Shown here: positions 32,495-41,423 of the stretch, one piece after another
Numbering within the stretch: the stretch's first letter is position 1
How the letters are laid out: each line of letters begins with the position of its first letter
Origin: Hyphomicrobiales bacterium
GTDB lineage: Bacteria; Pseudomonadota; Alphaproteobacteria; Rhizobiales; Rhizobiaceae
Length of the DNA stretch: 64,000 nt
NCBI GenBank assembly: GCA_017305935.1
Contig: JAFKJU010000025.1
Span: 124,001-188,000, forward strand
Reading direction: 5' to 3'
The notes under the pieces: model-generated
What the model was told of the DNA's origin: nothing
What the model saw: only the letters and a program-made list of their open reading frames with translations
The model's database searches: none
Made by a program: the position numbers and the translations under genes

Positions 32495-33322
32495 ATGTCC
32501 CGTGAAACCTGTCGCGCCCAAGCCCTCGACTATGTCGAAAGCGGCAGATTGAAGCAGGATTTGGCGCGCCTTGTCACGCGCCAGTCCGTCAGCCAGTCCG
32601 AGGGGACGCCCGAGGAGCTATGGGCCTATCTGGCCGAGGATATCGGGCCGCTGCTTCAGGACCATGGCTTCGAAATCGCTATCCATGACAATCCGCTGCC
32701 CGGCGGGCCGCCCCTGATGATCGCCAGCCATATCGAGGGTGCGTCCTTGCCGGCCGTGCTGGTGTATGGCCACGGCGATGTCTGCAATGGCGAGGCGCAG
32801 GGGCTGACGCCCTCCGAACGCGTTTTCGGCTGGAATTCCTTCGCGCCGCTCGCCACTTCGTCCGGGGCGATTGCCGCGCCGCAATCGGCGATTTCCGGCG
32901 TGGCGCGCGCCGTCGGGCAGTTGCGTTTCGTTGTCGGCACCGATGTCGACGACATCGTGCCAGCGCTACGGCGCCATCTGGATACCAATGGTTTCGAGAT
33001 GGTCGAGATCGCTTGCCGGGGCGAGCCCTTCAAGGCGACGCGTTTCTCGCTCGACAATCCCTGGGTGCGCTTCGTCTGCGAGTCCGTCGCCCGCAGTACG
33101 CGGCAGCCGCCGCATATCCCGCCGAACCTCGCCGGCTCGCTGCCGAACGCGATGTTCGTCGACATCCTCGGCCTGCCGACGATCTGGCTGCCACATGCCC
33201 ATGCCGAATGCGGCCAGCACGGGCCGAACGAGCACGCGCTCCTGTCAGTTGCCCGTCAGGCCATGATGATGATGACCGAGCTGTTCCTCGACATCGCAGA
33301 CGGCGCGCCGCGAGCAGCGTGA
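32495..33322 (+). pseudogene. M20-family peptidase with internal deletion
   Basis: A 275-residue reading frame that joins the two ends of an M20 metallopeptidase (normally about 460 residues). Residues 1-97 match the N-terminus up to VLVYGHGDV, which holds the first metal His93 and Asp95. The text then jumps to GLTPSERVFGWNSF, QLRFVVGTDVDDIVPALRRH and GSLPNAMFVDILGLPTIWLPH, which belong to the lid and C-terminus, ending with the QHGPNEH metal ligand. About 190 residues are missing, including the bridging Asp, the catalytic Glu and further metal ligands. The frame stays open, so a short protein may be made, but it cannot have normal activity. It converges with the ABC ATPase gene. Confidence 0.75.
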
Positions 33323-33323
33323 C

Positions 33324-34097
33324 TCAGAAACTGTTGCGTTCGTGATAGGTGCGCAGGAAGGACTGGATGCGGGCGTCCTGCGGATGGTGCAGGATGCGGT
33401 CGGGGCTGTCGACGCCGACCAGTTCGCCCTTTTCCATGAACACCACCTGATCGGCGACATGGGCGGCGAAGCCCATTTCATGCGTCACGACCACCATGGT
33501 CATGCCTTCGCTCGCCAGCGTCTTCATGACGTTCAGCACTTCGCCGACCAACTCCGGGTCGAGCGCAGAGGTCGGCTCGTCGAACAGCATCAGCCGCGGT
33601 TCCATGGCGATGGCGCGGGCGATCGCCACGCGCTGCTGCTGGCCGCCGGAGAGGCGGGAAGGGTGGTTCGCCATCCTGTCTGCGAGCCCGACCTTGGTCA
33701 GCGCCTCGGCGGCGCGCTGGCTTGCCTCGCTCCTGGACATGCCGCGCACCCGCATCAGCCCTTCGGCAACGTTTTCGCGCGCGGTCATGTGCGGCCAGAG
33801 ATTGAACTGCTGGAATACCATGCCGATGGAGCGGCGCATCTCGCGTAGCTTGCGGCCGGGCATCTTCCTGCCGGGCGCGTCATAGCCGATCATCGTGCCG
33901 TCGATGCGGATCTCGCCGGAATCGTATTGTTCGAGAAAGTTGATGCAGCGCAGCAGGGTGGACTTGCCGGACCCCGAGGGGCCGATCAGGCAGGTGACCT
34001 TGCCCGGAGGAATGGTGAGATCGATGTCCTTCAGCGCGTGAAAGGTGCCGAAATGCTTGTTGACCTTGCGGATCTCGACGGAAGAGGCAGCAACCAT
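33324..34097 (-). CDS. Polar amino acid ABC transporter, ATP-binding subunit
   Basis: A 257-residue ABC ATPase of the HisP/GlnQ group: Walker [11 protein letters not shown]-loop FQQFNLWPH, signature [14 protein letters not shown], Walker [13 protein letters not shown] and the switch His in VTHEM. It powers import through the two permeases just upstream and is the last gene of the leftward CoA-transferase operon. Its stop is 1 base from the end of the convergent M20 relic. The start at 34097 lies 1 base after the permease stop. Confidence 0.9.
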   Translation of the reverse strand: MVAASSVEIRKVNKHFGTFHALKDIDLTIPPGKVTCLIGPSGSGKSTLLRCINFLEQYDSGEIRIDGTMIGYDAPGRKMPGRKLREMRRSIGMVFQQFNLWPHMTARENVAEGLMRVRGMSRSEASQRAAEALTKVGLADRMANHPSRLSGGQQQRVAIARAIAMEPRLMLFDEPTSALDPELVGEVLNVMKTLASEGMTMVVVTHEMGFAAHVADQVVFMEKGELVGVDSPDRILHHPQDARIQSFLRTYHERNSF

Positions 34098-34098
34098 C

Positions 34099-34761
34099 CT
34101 AAGTCCTTTCGATGAGATGTTTGGTGACGCGCGCTTCGAGCCAGCGGCCGACATTCGAGATGGTCTCGACCAACGCCCAGAAGAACAGCGCCAGCACGAG
34201 GTTGGCCTCCAGATAACGGAAGGTTTCGGTCGACATGCGCTGGACCTGGTACATCAGCTCCGGCACGGTGATGATCGACAGGATGACCGTTTCCTTGGTG
34301 AGGATGATCGAGAAATTCACCAGCGCCGGCAGCGACGAGACGAGACCGAGCGGCAGCAGGATGCGGCGTACGATGGAAGGTTCGCTCATGCCGATGGCGC
34401 GCGCCGCCTCGATCTGGCCGACCGATACGGCGCGGAAGCCCGAGCGGAAAATCTCCGCGAAATAGGGGCTGCCATAGATGGTGAGGCCCAGCAGGCCGGC
34501 GGGCAGGGCATCGAGCCTGAGCCCGACCAGCGGGCCGCCGTAATAGAGCACGAAGAGCTGCACGAGGAAGGGCGTGCCGCGGATGATCTCGATATAGACC
34601 TGAATGATCCGTCCGACCCAGCGCGAGCCGTAGCGTTGGACGAGCGCGATGACGAGGCCGAGCGCCATGCTGAAGATCGTGCCCAGGAACCAGCAGAGGA
34701 TGGTGTTGCCGAAGCCGGAGAGCAGGCCGGGGCCGTATTGTTGCAGGATGCTCCAATCCAT
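34099..34761 (-). CDS. Polar amino acid ABC transporter, permease 2
   Basis: A 220-residue HisM/GlnP-type permease with about five membrane helices and the ATPase-coupling EAA loop ([20 protein letters not shown], 138-157). The N-terminus ([20 protein letters not shown]) is typical of the family. It forms a heterodimer with permease 1, whose stop overlaps its ATG by one base. Together with the binding protein at 35539-36357 and the ATPase it makes a complete importer. Confidence 0.88.
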   Translation of the reverse strand: MDWSILQQYGPGLLSGFGNTILCWFLGTIFSMALGLVIALVQRYGSRWVGRIIQVYIEIIRGTPFLVQLFVLYYGGPLVGLRLDALPAGLLGLTIYGSPYFAEIFRSGFRAVSVGQIEAARAIGMSEPSIVRRILLPLGLVSSLPALVNFSIILTKETVILSIITVPELMYQVQRMSTETFRYLEANLVLALFFWALVETISNVGRWLEARVTKHLIERT

Positions 34762-35408
34762 CAGATAGCCGTCCTGTGTTCGAGGTAGCGACCGAGCACC
34801 GCGAGGCAGAGGTTGATCGCCAGATAGATGCAGGCGGCGGCGATATAGACTTCCAGCGGCCGGAAGGTGGTGGCGGCCTGCGCCTGGCTGGCGCGGGTGA
34901 TCTCGAGGATGCCGACGACCGACACCAGCGAGGATGCCTTGACCAGCAGGATCAGCTCGTTGATGAGGGCGGGCAGCGACAGGTTGAAGGCCTGCGGCAG
35001 GATCACCCGTGTCCAGATATCGCGCGGGGTCATGCCGATGGCGATGGCGGCTTCCGCCTGTCCGCGCGGCAGGGCGGCGATGGCGCCGCGCCAGATTTCC
35101 GAAATATAGGCGCTGGCGCAGATGCCGACCGTGACCACGGCGGCGACCATGGCCGGCACGTCCAGCCCGATCACCGGCAGCGTGTAGTAGAAGACGAGAA
35201 GCTGCACCAGCAGCGGCACGCCGCGCAGAAAACTGACCCAGAGCATGGCGGAGCGGCGCAGCCAGGCATAGGGCGAGAGCCGGGCGGCGCAGACCAGCGT
35301 TCCGATGACGAGCCCCAAGCCGATGCCGAGCACCGAGATCAGCAGCGTATAACGCGCGGCCCAGAACAGCGGGCCGAAACTTTCCAGGAAGACGGAAATC
35401 GAGAACAT
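34761..35408 (-). CDS. Polar amino acid ABC transporter, permease 1
   Basis: A 215-residue HisQ/GlnP-type permease. It opens with FWAARYTLLISVLGIGLGLV, has about five membrane helices and keeps the EAA coupling loop (EAAIAIGMTPRDIWTRVILP). Conserved family text FLRGVPLLVQLLVFYY follows the second helix. It is separated from the binding-protein gene by a 130-base gap with two strong hairpins, which may lower its expression relative to the binding protein. Confidence 0.88.
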   Translation of the reverse strand: MFSISVFLESFGPLFWAARYTLLISVLGIGLGLVIGTLVCAARLSPYAWLRRSAMLWVSFLRGVPLLVQLLVFYYTLPVIGLDVPAMVAAVVTVGICASAYISEIWRGAIAALPRGQAEAAIAIGMTPRDIWTRVILPQAFNLSLPALINELILLVKASSLVSVVGILEITRASQAQAATTFRPLEVYIAAACIYLAINLCLAVLGRYLEHRTAI

Positions 35409-35476
35409 GCGCCCCTCATGGTCACCAGGCGCGTTTCCGGTTTAGCGGATCCGCGCCGACCCCTTGTCTTTCAACC

Positions 35477-35531
35477 CGCCGCAAGAGATTGCGGCGCTTG
35501 AGGAAACGGGCGGAGCCTGAAGCTCCGCCCG
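35477..35531 (-). terminator. Two hairpins between binding-protein and permease genes
   Basis: CGGGCGGAGC / GCTCCGCCCG (35507-35516 and 35522-35531) is a perfect 10-pair stem with a 5-base loop. CGCCGCAA / TTGCGGCG (35477-35484 and 35489-35496) is a perfect 8-pair stem with a GAGA loop. They follow the binding-protein stop on the minus strand. Only a short T-run follows the first, so partial termination or 3'-end protection is likely, giving more binding-protein mRNA than permease mRNA. Confidence 0.55.
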
Positions 35532-35538
35532 GTCTCGT

Positions 35539-36357
35539 TTACTTGGTCGGCACTTCGCGGGGAAGCTCGGTGTAGCTCCCGAGCCACTTTTCCTGGATCG
35601 CCTTGATGCGGCCGTCGTCGGTCATCTTCAGGACGGCATCGTTGATGGCCTTGACGAGGCTGGCGCTATCGGCGTCCTTGCGCAGTACCCAGGCAAAATA
35701 GGTCGGCGCGCCGAATTGCGACGGCGTAAACAGGGCAAAGCTTTCCGGACGATTCTTCACGAGATAGGTGAGGTTCGGCAGCGAGCCGGCGACGGCATCG
35801 AGACGGCCGGCGGCGAGGTCCGCATAGGCCTCGTCCGTGGTGCCGTATTCCTTGACGGTGACGCCACCCAGCTTTTCGCCATAGGCGGTGAGCTGCTTGA
35901 ACTGCGCCGTGCCCTGCTGGACGCCGACGGTCTTGCCCTTGATGTCTTCCGGCTTGGTCAGCTCGGTGTTGCTGGCGGCCTTGACCAGCGAGACGGTCGC
36001 ATCGGCGATCGGCAGGGTGAAGGCGTAGCGCTCCAGGCGCTCCGGGGTGATGGTGACGGGGGCGATGACGATGTCGAACTTCTTCACTTCCAGGCCGGGC
36101 AGCTCGGCGGTCCAGGGAATGTCCTGGTAGACCGGCTCGACGCCGAGTTCCTTGGCGACGCCGTCGAACAGATCCTTGGTCATGCCTTCATAGGTGCCGT
36201 TGTTGAGCACGTCGAAGGGGGCGTAGTGCATGTCGGTCGCGGTGACGATCTTGCCGGCGGCCTTGACATCCGCGAGCTGGTCGGCGAGCGCCGGACCGGT
36301 CGCGGCAAGCGCTGCGATGCCGAACAGCAGGGATTTCAACGTTTTCGATAGGCTCAT
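35539..36357 (-). CDS. Periplasmic amino-acid-type binding protein of ABC transporter
   Basis: A 272-residue family-3 solute-binding protein. The signal peptide ends near residue 25 (GIAALAATGPALA). The mature start (ADVKAAGKIVTATDMHYAPF) and the IVIAPVTITPERLERYAFTL and GTTDEAYADLAAGRLDAV segments are family hallmarks. It delivers substrate to the permeases downstream. The start at 36357 has AAGGAGG at 7 bases, better than upstream options. The usual Arg of alpha-amino-acid binders is not obvious in the VTITPERLER stretch by eye. Being co-transcribed with CoA-activating enzymes, the ligand may be an organic or amino acid degraded via a CoA ester. Confidence 0.85.
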   Translation of the reverse strand: MSLSKTLKSLLFGIAALAATGPALADQLADVKAAGKIVTATDMHYAPFDVLNNGTYEGMTKDLFDGVAKELGVEPVYQDIPWTAELPGLEVKKFDIVIAPVTITPERLERYAFTLPIADATVSLVKAASNTELTKPEDIKGKTVGVQQGTAQFKQLTAYGEKLGGVTVKEYGTTDEAYADLAAGRLDAVAGSLPNLTYLVKNRPESFALFTPSQFGAPTYFAWVLRKDADSASLVKAINDAVLKMTDDGRIKAIQEKWLGSYTELPREVPTK

Positions 36358-36422
36358 TTCATCCTCCTTGGTGAAAGCTGGGACTGGCTGGATCAAACGC
36401 GTTTCCGCCGCTCCGGTAAAGA

Positions 36423-37577
36423 TCAGGCGAGCATATTTCCCGCGATAATAATGCGCTGGATCTCGCTGGACCCCTCATAGATTCGCATGATGCGCAGATC
36501 GCGGTTGATCCGCTCGATCGGAAAATCACGGGTATAGCCATAGCCGCCGTGGATCTGCAGCGCCGTATCGGCGATCCTGCCGGCCGCTTCGGAGGCCGCG
36601 AGCTTGGCCATGGAGGAGGCCAGCGTGAAACGGCCGCCCTCGTCATGCGCCTTCTGGCGCTGGCGGGCGGCGTCCTGCGACAGCAGCAGCGCGGCGCGAT
36701 AGGCGACACCCATGTCGGCGATCATCCAGCGGATGCCCTGGCGATCGCTGAGCGACTGGCCGCCGATCACCCGCTCCTTCGCATAGGCGATGGCGGCGTT
36801 CATCGCCGCTTCGGCAAGACCGAGACACTGGGCGGCGACTTCGATGCGCCCATTGTCGAGCACCTGCATGGCGGTGCGGAAACCACGGCCCTCCTCGCCG
36901 AGCAGGGCGTCCGCCGGCAGGTGGCAGTCGATGTTGAGCGTGAAGACATGGCCGCCCTTCAGGCCCATGGTCTTTTCGGCGGGGCCGGCATCCAGACCCG
37001 GCGTGCCCTTCGGCAGGATGAAGGCGGAAATGCCGCGATGGGCCTTTTCCGGATCGGTGACGGCATAAAGCACGATGAAATCCGCGACGCCGCCGTTCGA
37101 GATGAAGCACTTCGTGCCCCTGAGGTGCCAGCCGCTTTCGGTGCGGCGGGCGCGGGTCTTCATGTCGGCGGGGTCGGAGCCGGCGCCGGGCTCGGTCAGC
37201 GCGAAGGCGCCGAGCGCCTCGCCGGTCGCGGCCTTCGGCAGCCATTGCTGCTTCTGCGCCTCGCTGCCGCCGATCAGGATCGAATCGGTTGCAAGGTAAT
37301 GCGCCGTCAGTGCCGAGGCGGTCGAGCCGCAGGCGCCGGCAACGATCGCCACCGCGCACAAAAAGGCGGGGGCGGAAATGCCGCTGCCGTCATACTCCTC
37401 CGGCAGGTTGGCGCCCATCATGCCGACTTCACCGAGAAGCTTGAGCTGCCGGTGGACGAAGGTGGAGGTCTCGTCCGTCTCATGGGCGAGGGGGGCGATC
37501 TGTTCGGCGCAGACACGGGTCAGCACGTCGCAGAACAGCGCTTCCTCCTCGGAAAGCATGTGCCAGTCGTCGCTCAT
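36423..37577 (-). CDS. Acyl-CoA dehydrogenase
   Basis: A 384-residue FAD enzyme. Signatures GAFALTEPGAGSDPADM and GTKCFISNGG bind FAD and substrate. The C-terminal QIHGGYGYTRDFPIERINRD and catalytic Glu in RIYEGSSEIQR place it with short/branched-chain acyl-CoA dehydrogenases. Its start overlaps the CoA-transferase stop by 4 bases, so the pair is coupled: the transferase makes the CoA ester and this enzyme desaturates it. It precedes the binding-protein gene by 66 bases. No electron-transfer flavoprotein genes are nearby. Confidence 0.9.
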   Translation of the reverse strand: MSDDWHMLSEEEALFCDVLTRVCAEQIAPLAHETDETSTFVHRQLKLLGEVGMMGANLPEEYDGSGISAPAFLCAVAIVAGACGSTASALTAHYLATDSILIGGSEAQKQQWLPKAATGEALGAFALTEPGAGSDPADMKTRARRTESGWHLRGTKCFISNGGVADFIVLYAVTDPEKAHRGISAFILPKGTPGLDAGPAEKTMGLKGGHVFTLNIDCHLPADALLGEEGRGFRTAMQVLDNGRIEVAAQCLGLAEAAMNAAIAYAKERVIGGQSLSDRQGIRWMIADMGVAYRAALLLSQDAARQRQKAHDEGGRFTLASSMAKLAASEAAGRIADTALQIHGGYGYTRDFPIERINRDLRIMRIYEGSSEIQRIIIAGNMLA

Positions 37578-38746
37578 CGGGTTTCCTCCAGTCCGAATTC
37601 CCTCAGGATGGTGTCGATATCGCCGCCAAGGCGCGGCGCCGAGGTGGCGGCGACCGGCTTTTCGCCGTCGAAACGCACCGGCTGGCCAATGGTCGGGGCG
37701 AGCCCGAGCACCGGATGCGGCAGATGGCTGACGAGGCCGCGCGCCGCCGAATGTTCGTTATCCGCAGCCTTGGCGATATCCCAGATCGGCGCCGCCGGCA
37801 GGCCGGCGCCGGCAAGTGCCGCCACGGCTTCCTCGGTCGTCAGGGTTTTCGACCAGGCTTCGATCAGCGCCTTCAGGGCCGGCTCGTGGGCGGTGCGGCT
37901 TTCGTCGGTGGCGAAACGCGGGTCGGCGGCGGCTTCCGGCGCGCCGATCAACGTGGCGAGGGCGGAAAACTGCTTGCCGTTCAGCACCGCGATCACAACC
38001 TGCCCGTCCGTCGTCGCAAAACAGCCGAAGGGGGTGGACAGCGGATGGCGGTTGCCGACACGCTTCGGCAACATGCCGGCATAGAGATGCAGAGCATGGC
38101 TTGTGGTCAGCATCGAGAACAGCGCGTCATACATGGCGACGTCGAGCGTCGCCCCCTGTCCGGTACGGTCGCGCTGCACCAGCGCCGCCATGATAGACCA
38201 ACTCGCAAACAGGCCGGCGATCAGGTCGGCGATGCTTTCGCCGGTCTTGAGCGGCGCGCCACCCTCTTCGCCGGTGCCGGCCATCAGGCCGGACATGGCC
38301 TGGACGACGAGATCATAGGCTGGCAGATCCTTGAACGGCCCGGCCTGGCCGAAACCGGAAATCGAGCAATAGACCAGCCGGGGGTTGACCGTCCGCAACT
38401 CCTCGGGGCCGAGCCCCAGCCGGGCGGCGACGCCGGGGCGGAAATTCTCCACAACTACGTCGACACGCGCCGCGATCGCCCGGGCGATCGCCTGGTCCTC
38501 CGGCTTCTTCAGATCGAGCACCAGGCTCTTCTTGCCGCGATTGTTGAGGGTGAAAAGCGCGCTCTCGCCCTTCAGGAACGGGCCGATATGGCGATAGTCG
38601 TCGCCCGACGGCGGTTCCAACTTGATGATTTCGGCGCCAAGATCGGCGAGCAGGGCGGTGCAATAGGGGCCGGCAAGGACGCGGGACAGATCCAGCACCT
38701 TGATTCCGGCAAGCGGTCCCGTGGAAACGGGCGTCAGTTCAGGCAT
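37574..38746 (-). CDS. CaiB/BaiF (class III) CoA-transferase
   Basis: A 390-residue family III CoA-transferase. It begins LAGIKVLDLSRVLAGPYCTA, then LGAEIIKLEPPSGDD and NNRGKKSLVLDLKKPE. The catalytic Asp sits in AYDLVVQAMSGLM. Such enzymes move CoA from a donor such as succinyl-CoA to a carboxylic acid. The start at 38746 is backed by GGAGG 5 bases upstream; an in-frame ATG 15 bases earlier has none. It is the first gene of the leftward operon, divergent from the GntR-type regulator across a gap with a perfect palindrome. Substrate unknown. Confidence 0.88.
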   Translation of the reverse strand: MPELTPVSTGPLAGIKVLDLSRVLAGPYCTALLADLGAEIIKLEPPSGDDYRHIGPFLKGESALFTLNNRGKKSLVLDLKKPEDQAIARAIAARVDVVVENFRPGVAARLGLGPEELRTVNPRLVYCSISGFGQAGPFKDLPAYDLVVQAMSGLMAGTGEEGGAPLKTGESIADLIAGLFASWSIMAALVQRDRTGQGATLDVAMYDALFSMLTTSHALHLYAGMLPKRVGNRHPLSTPFGCFATTDGQVVIAVLNGKQFSALATLIGAPEAAADPRFATDESRTAHEPALKALIEAWSKTLTTEEAVAALAGAGLPAAPIWDIAKAADNEHSAARGLVSHLPHPVLGLAPTIGQPVRFDGEKPVAATSAPRLGGDIDTILREFGLEETR

Positions 38747-38971
38747 GGATGCCTCCGACATGTCTGGCACTCGACGCCGGACGGCAGCCGGCCCGGCGCC
38801 TTGCGGGCGGGGAAATCTTTTCGGGATCGACGACGGAAGAGGGGTATTGCAAAAGACCGGCAGGTGCCGGCGCGCAGGCTGTGGCCGCATCTGCGGTATT
38901 GCGGAATGCCTGCATGTAATGCGTCCTCCCAGCCGCCGTGCAATGCCGATATGTATAAATGTAATCGTGCT

Positions 38972-38985
38972 TATGTCTAGACATA
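38972..38985. promoter_or_regulatory. Perfect 14-bp palindrome, likely HutC/GntR operator
   Basis: TATGTCTAGACATA is fully self-complementary. Its GTCTAGAC core is the pattern bound by HutC-subfamily GntR proteins such as DasR. It sits in the 301-base divergent gap between the CoA-transferase operon and the HutC-type gene, 63 bases before the latter's start. The gap holds no other feature I can name apart from an ATATGTAT stretch near 38949. Confidence 0.65.
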
Positions 38986-39047
38986 TTTTTTCTTTTCGCC
39001 TAGCTTCGAACGGAAATGTCGTCCTTCTCGTCAGAAGGGAGGATTGG

Positions 39048-39770
39048 ATGACCGACAAGCGCGCAGGCGCCAAGGCGCATTCCATCGCGACCGAAGTCCG
39101 GCGCCGCATCGTCGAGCGCCGCTGGCGGCAGGGCGAGCGCATTCCCGACGAAGCCGAACTCGCCATCGAGTTCGACGCGGCGCGCGCGACGGTCAACAAG
39201 GCGCTGCAGATGCTGGCGGACGAGGGTTTGCTGGATCGCCGCCGCCGCGCCGGCACCCGGATTGCGATCGATCCGGTGCGCAAGGCGAGCTTTTCCATCG
39301 GCATCGTGCGCGAGCAGGTGGAGCAGGCGGGCCTCGTCTATGGTCACCGCGTCGTCGCCCATCGGCTGAGCCCCGCGCCGGCCGGAATCGCTGCATGCCT
39401 CGGCCTGCCCGTGGGGGAGAAGCTCGTGCGCATGCGCGCCGTTCACTACGGCGACGGGACGCCTTTCCAGCTCGAAGACCGCTGGATCAACCTGCGCGCC
39501 GTGCCGGATCTCGATCCGGCGAGCCTGCGCCGCCTGAACGTCAACGAATGGCTGGTGCGCAACGCGCCCTACCTGCATGCCGAACTGGCCTTCTCCGCCG
39601 AAAACGCCAACCGGCGTGATGCCCGCCTGCTTCAGGTGCGTCACGGTCAGGCGCTGCTGATCCAGCAACGCACCACCTGGAACGACCTCGGTCCGATCAC
39701 CACCGTCCGCGTCGCTTTCCGGCCCGGCCATCGTGTCAGCACGGACGGACGCGCGGCGGAGGCGGATTAG
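39048..39770 (+). CDS. GntR-family regulator, HutC subfamily
   Basis: A 240-residue regulator with an N-terminal winged helix (EVRRRIVERRWRQGERIPDE, then LAIEFDAARATVNKALQMLA) and a C-terminal UTRA ligand domain (about 80-230; LPVGEKLVRMRAVHYGDGTP and FQLEDRWINL). HutC-type proteins usually repress nearby catabolic genes until a pathway intermediate binds. It is divergent from the CoA-transferase operon, and the palindrome between them is its likely target. The ATG at 39048 has AAGGGAGG upstream. Its stop overlaps the end of the convergent Lrp gene by 4 bases. Confidence 0.85.
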   Translation: MTDKRAGAKAHSIATEVRRRIVERRWRQGERIPDEAELAIEFDAARATVNKALQMLADEGLLDRRRRAGTRIAIDPVRKASFSIGIVREQVEQAGLVYGHRVVAHRLSPAPAGIAACLGLPVGEKLVRMRAVHYGDGTPFQLEDRWINLRAVPDLDPASLRRLNVNEWLVRNAPYLHAELAFSAENANRRDARLLQVRHGQALLIQQRTTWNDLGPITTVRVAFRPGHRVSTDGRAAEAD

Positions 39771-40192
39771 ACGCTGCTCAGCAGAATGCTCGTCTCGCTG
39801 TTGGAAACGCCTTCGACGTCGCGGACCTCGCGGAGGATGCGGTCGAAGTCGCTGAGGCTGTTGGCGCGGATTTCGGCGACCAGATCCCAGCCGCCATTGG
39901 TCGTGTGCAGGGCATACAGCTCCGGCAGGCCGCGCAGGTATTTGATGACTTTCGTGGTGTTGCGGCCGCTGACCTCGATCATCATGATCGCGCGTATCGA
40001 GCGGTCGTCGTAATCTTGGCGGACGCGCAGCGTGAAGCCGAGGACCGCCCCGCTTTCCAGCAGCCGGTCGATGCGGGTCTGCACCGTCGCCCGGGAGATG
40101 CCAAGCACGGCCGCGATCTTGGAATACGGCGCGCGCCCATCCTCGCGCAGCAGCGAGATGAGCCGATGATCGAGATCGTCGAAAATATGCAT
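39767..40192 (-). CDS. Lrp/AsnC-family regulator
   Basis: A 141-residue feast/famine regulator. The N-terminal helix-turn-helix is at 15-50 (YSKIAAVLGISRATVQTRID), and the C-terminal RAM domain (about 65-135) ends in the usual acidic EVRDVEGVSNSET turn. It is divergent from ctlX-ddaH and the transporter genes, with a 19-base palindrome 18-36 bases upstream of its start. It probably senses an amino acid such as arginine, ornithine or citrulline and controls both directions. This link is inference. Confidence 0.85.
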   Translation of the reverse strand: MHIFDDLDHRLISLLREDGRAPYSKIAAVLGISRATVQTRIDRLLESGAVLGFTLRVRQDYDDRSIRAIMMIEVSGRNTTKVIKYLRGLPELYALHTTNGGWDLVAEIRANSLSDFDRILREVRDVEGVSNSETSILLSSV

Positions 40193-40209
40193 CAGGAATG
40201 CTTAGTGCC

Positions 40210-40228
40210 ATTGCGCAAATTGCGCAAT
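40210..40228. promoter_or_regulatory. Near-perfect 19-bp palindrome, likely Lrp-type operator
   Basis: ATTGCGCAA-A-TTGCGCAAT has perfect 9-base arms around one base. It lies just upstream of the Lrp/AsnC gene and about 195 bases from ctlX. The size and symmetry match operators of local Lrp/AsnC regulators, so autoregulation plus control of ctlX is likely. Confidence 0.6.
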
Positions 40229-40421
40229 ACGACGGCAAACATCGAGCAGGTTTCGAATTTCATTTCACGTCATGCCAGCCTAGGCTGATTTCGTCGAATT
40301 TCCCGAGGGAGCGGGGGATCGTCAGCTGATCCACACATGCCGGCTGCCTTGTGCCGCCGTTCGATGTTGCGGATCGTGCGAAGACGGTTCGGCCCTCGCC
40401 GCATGGAGCGCATTGCCTGAC

Positions 40422-41390
40422 ATGAAAAGACCGTCCGCACAGGCGCCGAAGGGCGTTGTGATGATCCGCCCGCATTACTTCGGCCCGAACCCGATGACGG
40501 CCAGGGACAACGCCTTCCAGGCGACCGACGCACGCCAGCCCTCGGCAATAGCAAAAGCCGCCTTCGAGGAAGTCACCCGCATGGCCGAGGGCCTGGCGCG
40601 GGCCGGCGTCGCCGTGCATCTGTTCGAGGACGAGACGGCGGCCCTTCCCGATTCCGTCTTTCCCAACAACTGGTTCTCGACCCATTCCGGCGGCCATGTG
40701 GCGATCTATCCGATGTATTCGGAAAGCCGCCAGAGCGAGCGCCGCCCCGACATCATCGAGATGCTGAAGAGCGAATACCGGGTCCAGGACGTCATCGATT
40801 ATTCCGGCCTCGAAAAGGACGGCGTCTATCTCGAAGGCACCGGCGCCATGGTGCTCGACCATATCGGCCGCGTCGCCTATGCGGCGCGCTCGAACCGCAC
40901 CAACGAGGTGGCGCTGGAGCGATTCTGCACCCACTTCAATTTCGAGCCAATGATTTTCGGCGCGGTCGACCGCAACGGCAATTCGATCTACCACACCAAT
41001 GTGCTGATGTGCATCGGCACGGATTTCGCCCTGATCGGCGCGAGCATGATCCCGGATGCGGCCCGCCGCGCCGAGATCTGTGCGCGCCTCGAGGAGACCG
41101 GCCGCCAGGTCATCGACCTGACGCTGGAGCAGATCGAGAATTTCGCCGGCAACGCCATCGAGCTCGATGGCGCCGATGGTCGCGTGGTGGTGCTGTCGGC
41201 CCGCGCTCTGGCCTCGCTGCGGTCCGACCAGATCGCGGCGCTGGAAACTTCGGCCCGCCTGCTCGCCTTCGACGTGCCGACCATCGAGCTTGCCGGCGGC
41301 TCCGTGCGCTGCATGCTCGCGGGCGTCCATTTGTCGCGAAGAGAACCCGTCGGTACGCGAACGCTTTACGCCGCCCCGTCCGCTCGATAG
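40422..41390 (+). CDS. ctlX: Citrulline hydrolase / arginine deiminase-related protein (CtlX-type)
   Basis: A 322-residue amidinotransferase-fold protein. It shows MIRPHYFGPNPMTARDNAFQ, the substrate loop FPNNWFSTH, the acidic EGTGAMVLDH and a C-terminal GGSVRCMLAGVH with the catalytic Cys. CtlX enzymes hydrolyse citrulline to ornithine. The next gene makes citrulline from methylarginines, so the two form a plausible two-step route. The ATG at 40422 is the best start, although its ribosome site is weak; a TTG three codons upstream is in frame. It is divergent from the Lrp gene. Confidence 0.8.
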   Translation: MKRPSAQAPKGVVMIRPHYFGPNPMTARDNAFQATDARQPSAIAKAAFEEVTRMAEGLARAGVAVHLFEDETAALPDSVFPNNWFSTHSGGHVAIYPMYSESRQSERRPDIIEMLKSEYRVQDVIDYSGLEKDGVYLEGTGAMVLDHIGRVAYAARSNRTNEVALERFCTHFNFEPMIFGAVDRNGNSIYHTNVLMCIGTDFALIGASMIPDAARRAEICARLEETGRQVIDLTLEQIENFAGNAIELDGADGRVVVLSARALASLRSDQIAALETSARLLAFDVPTIELAGGSVRCMLAGVHLSRREPVGTRTLYAAPSAR

Positions 41391-41423
41391 AAGCACCCTA
41401 AATCCAGGATAAAGGTACTGCAC

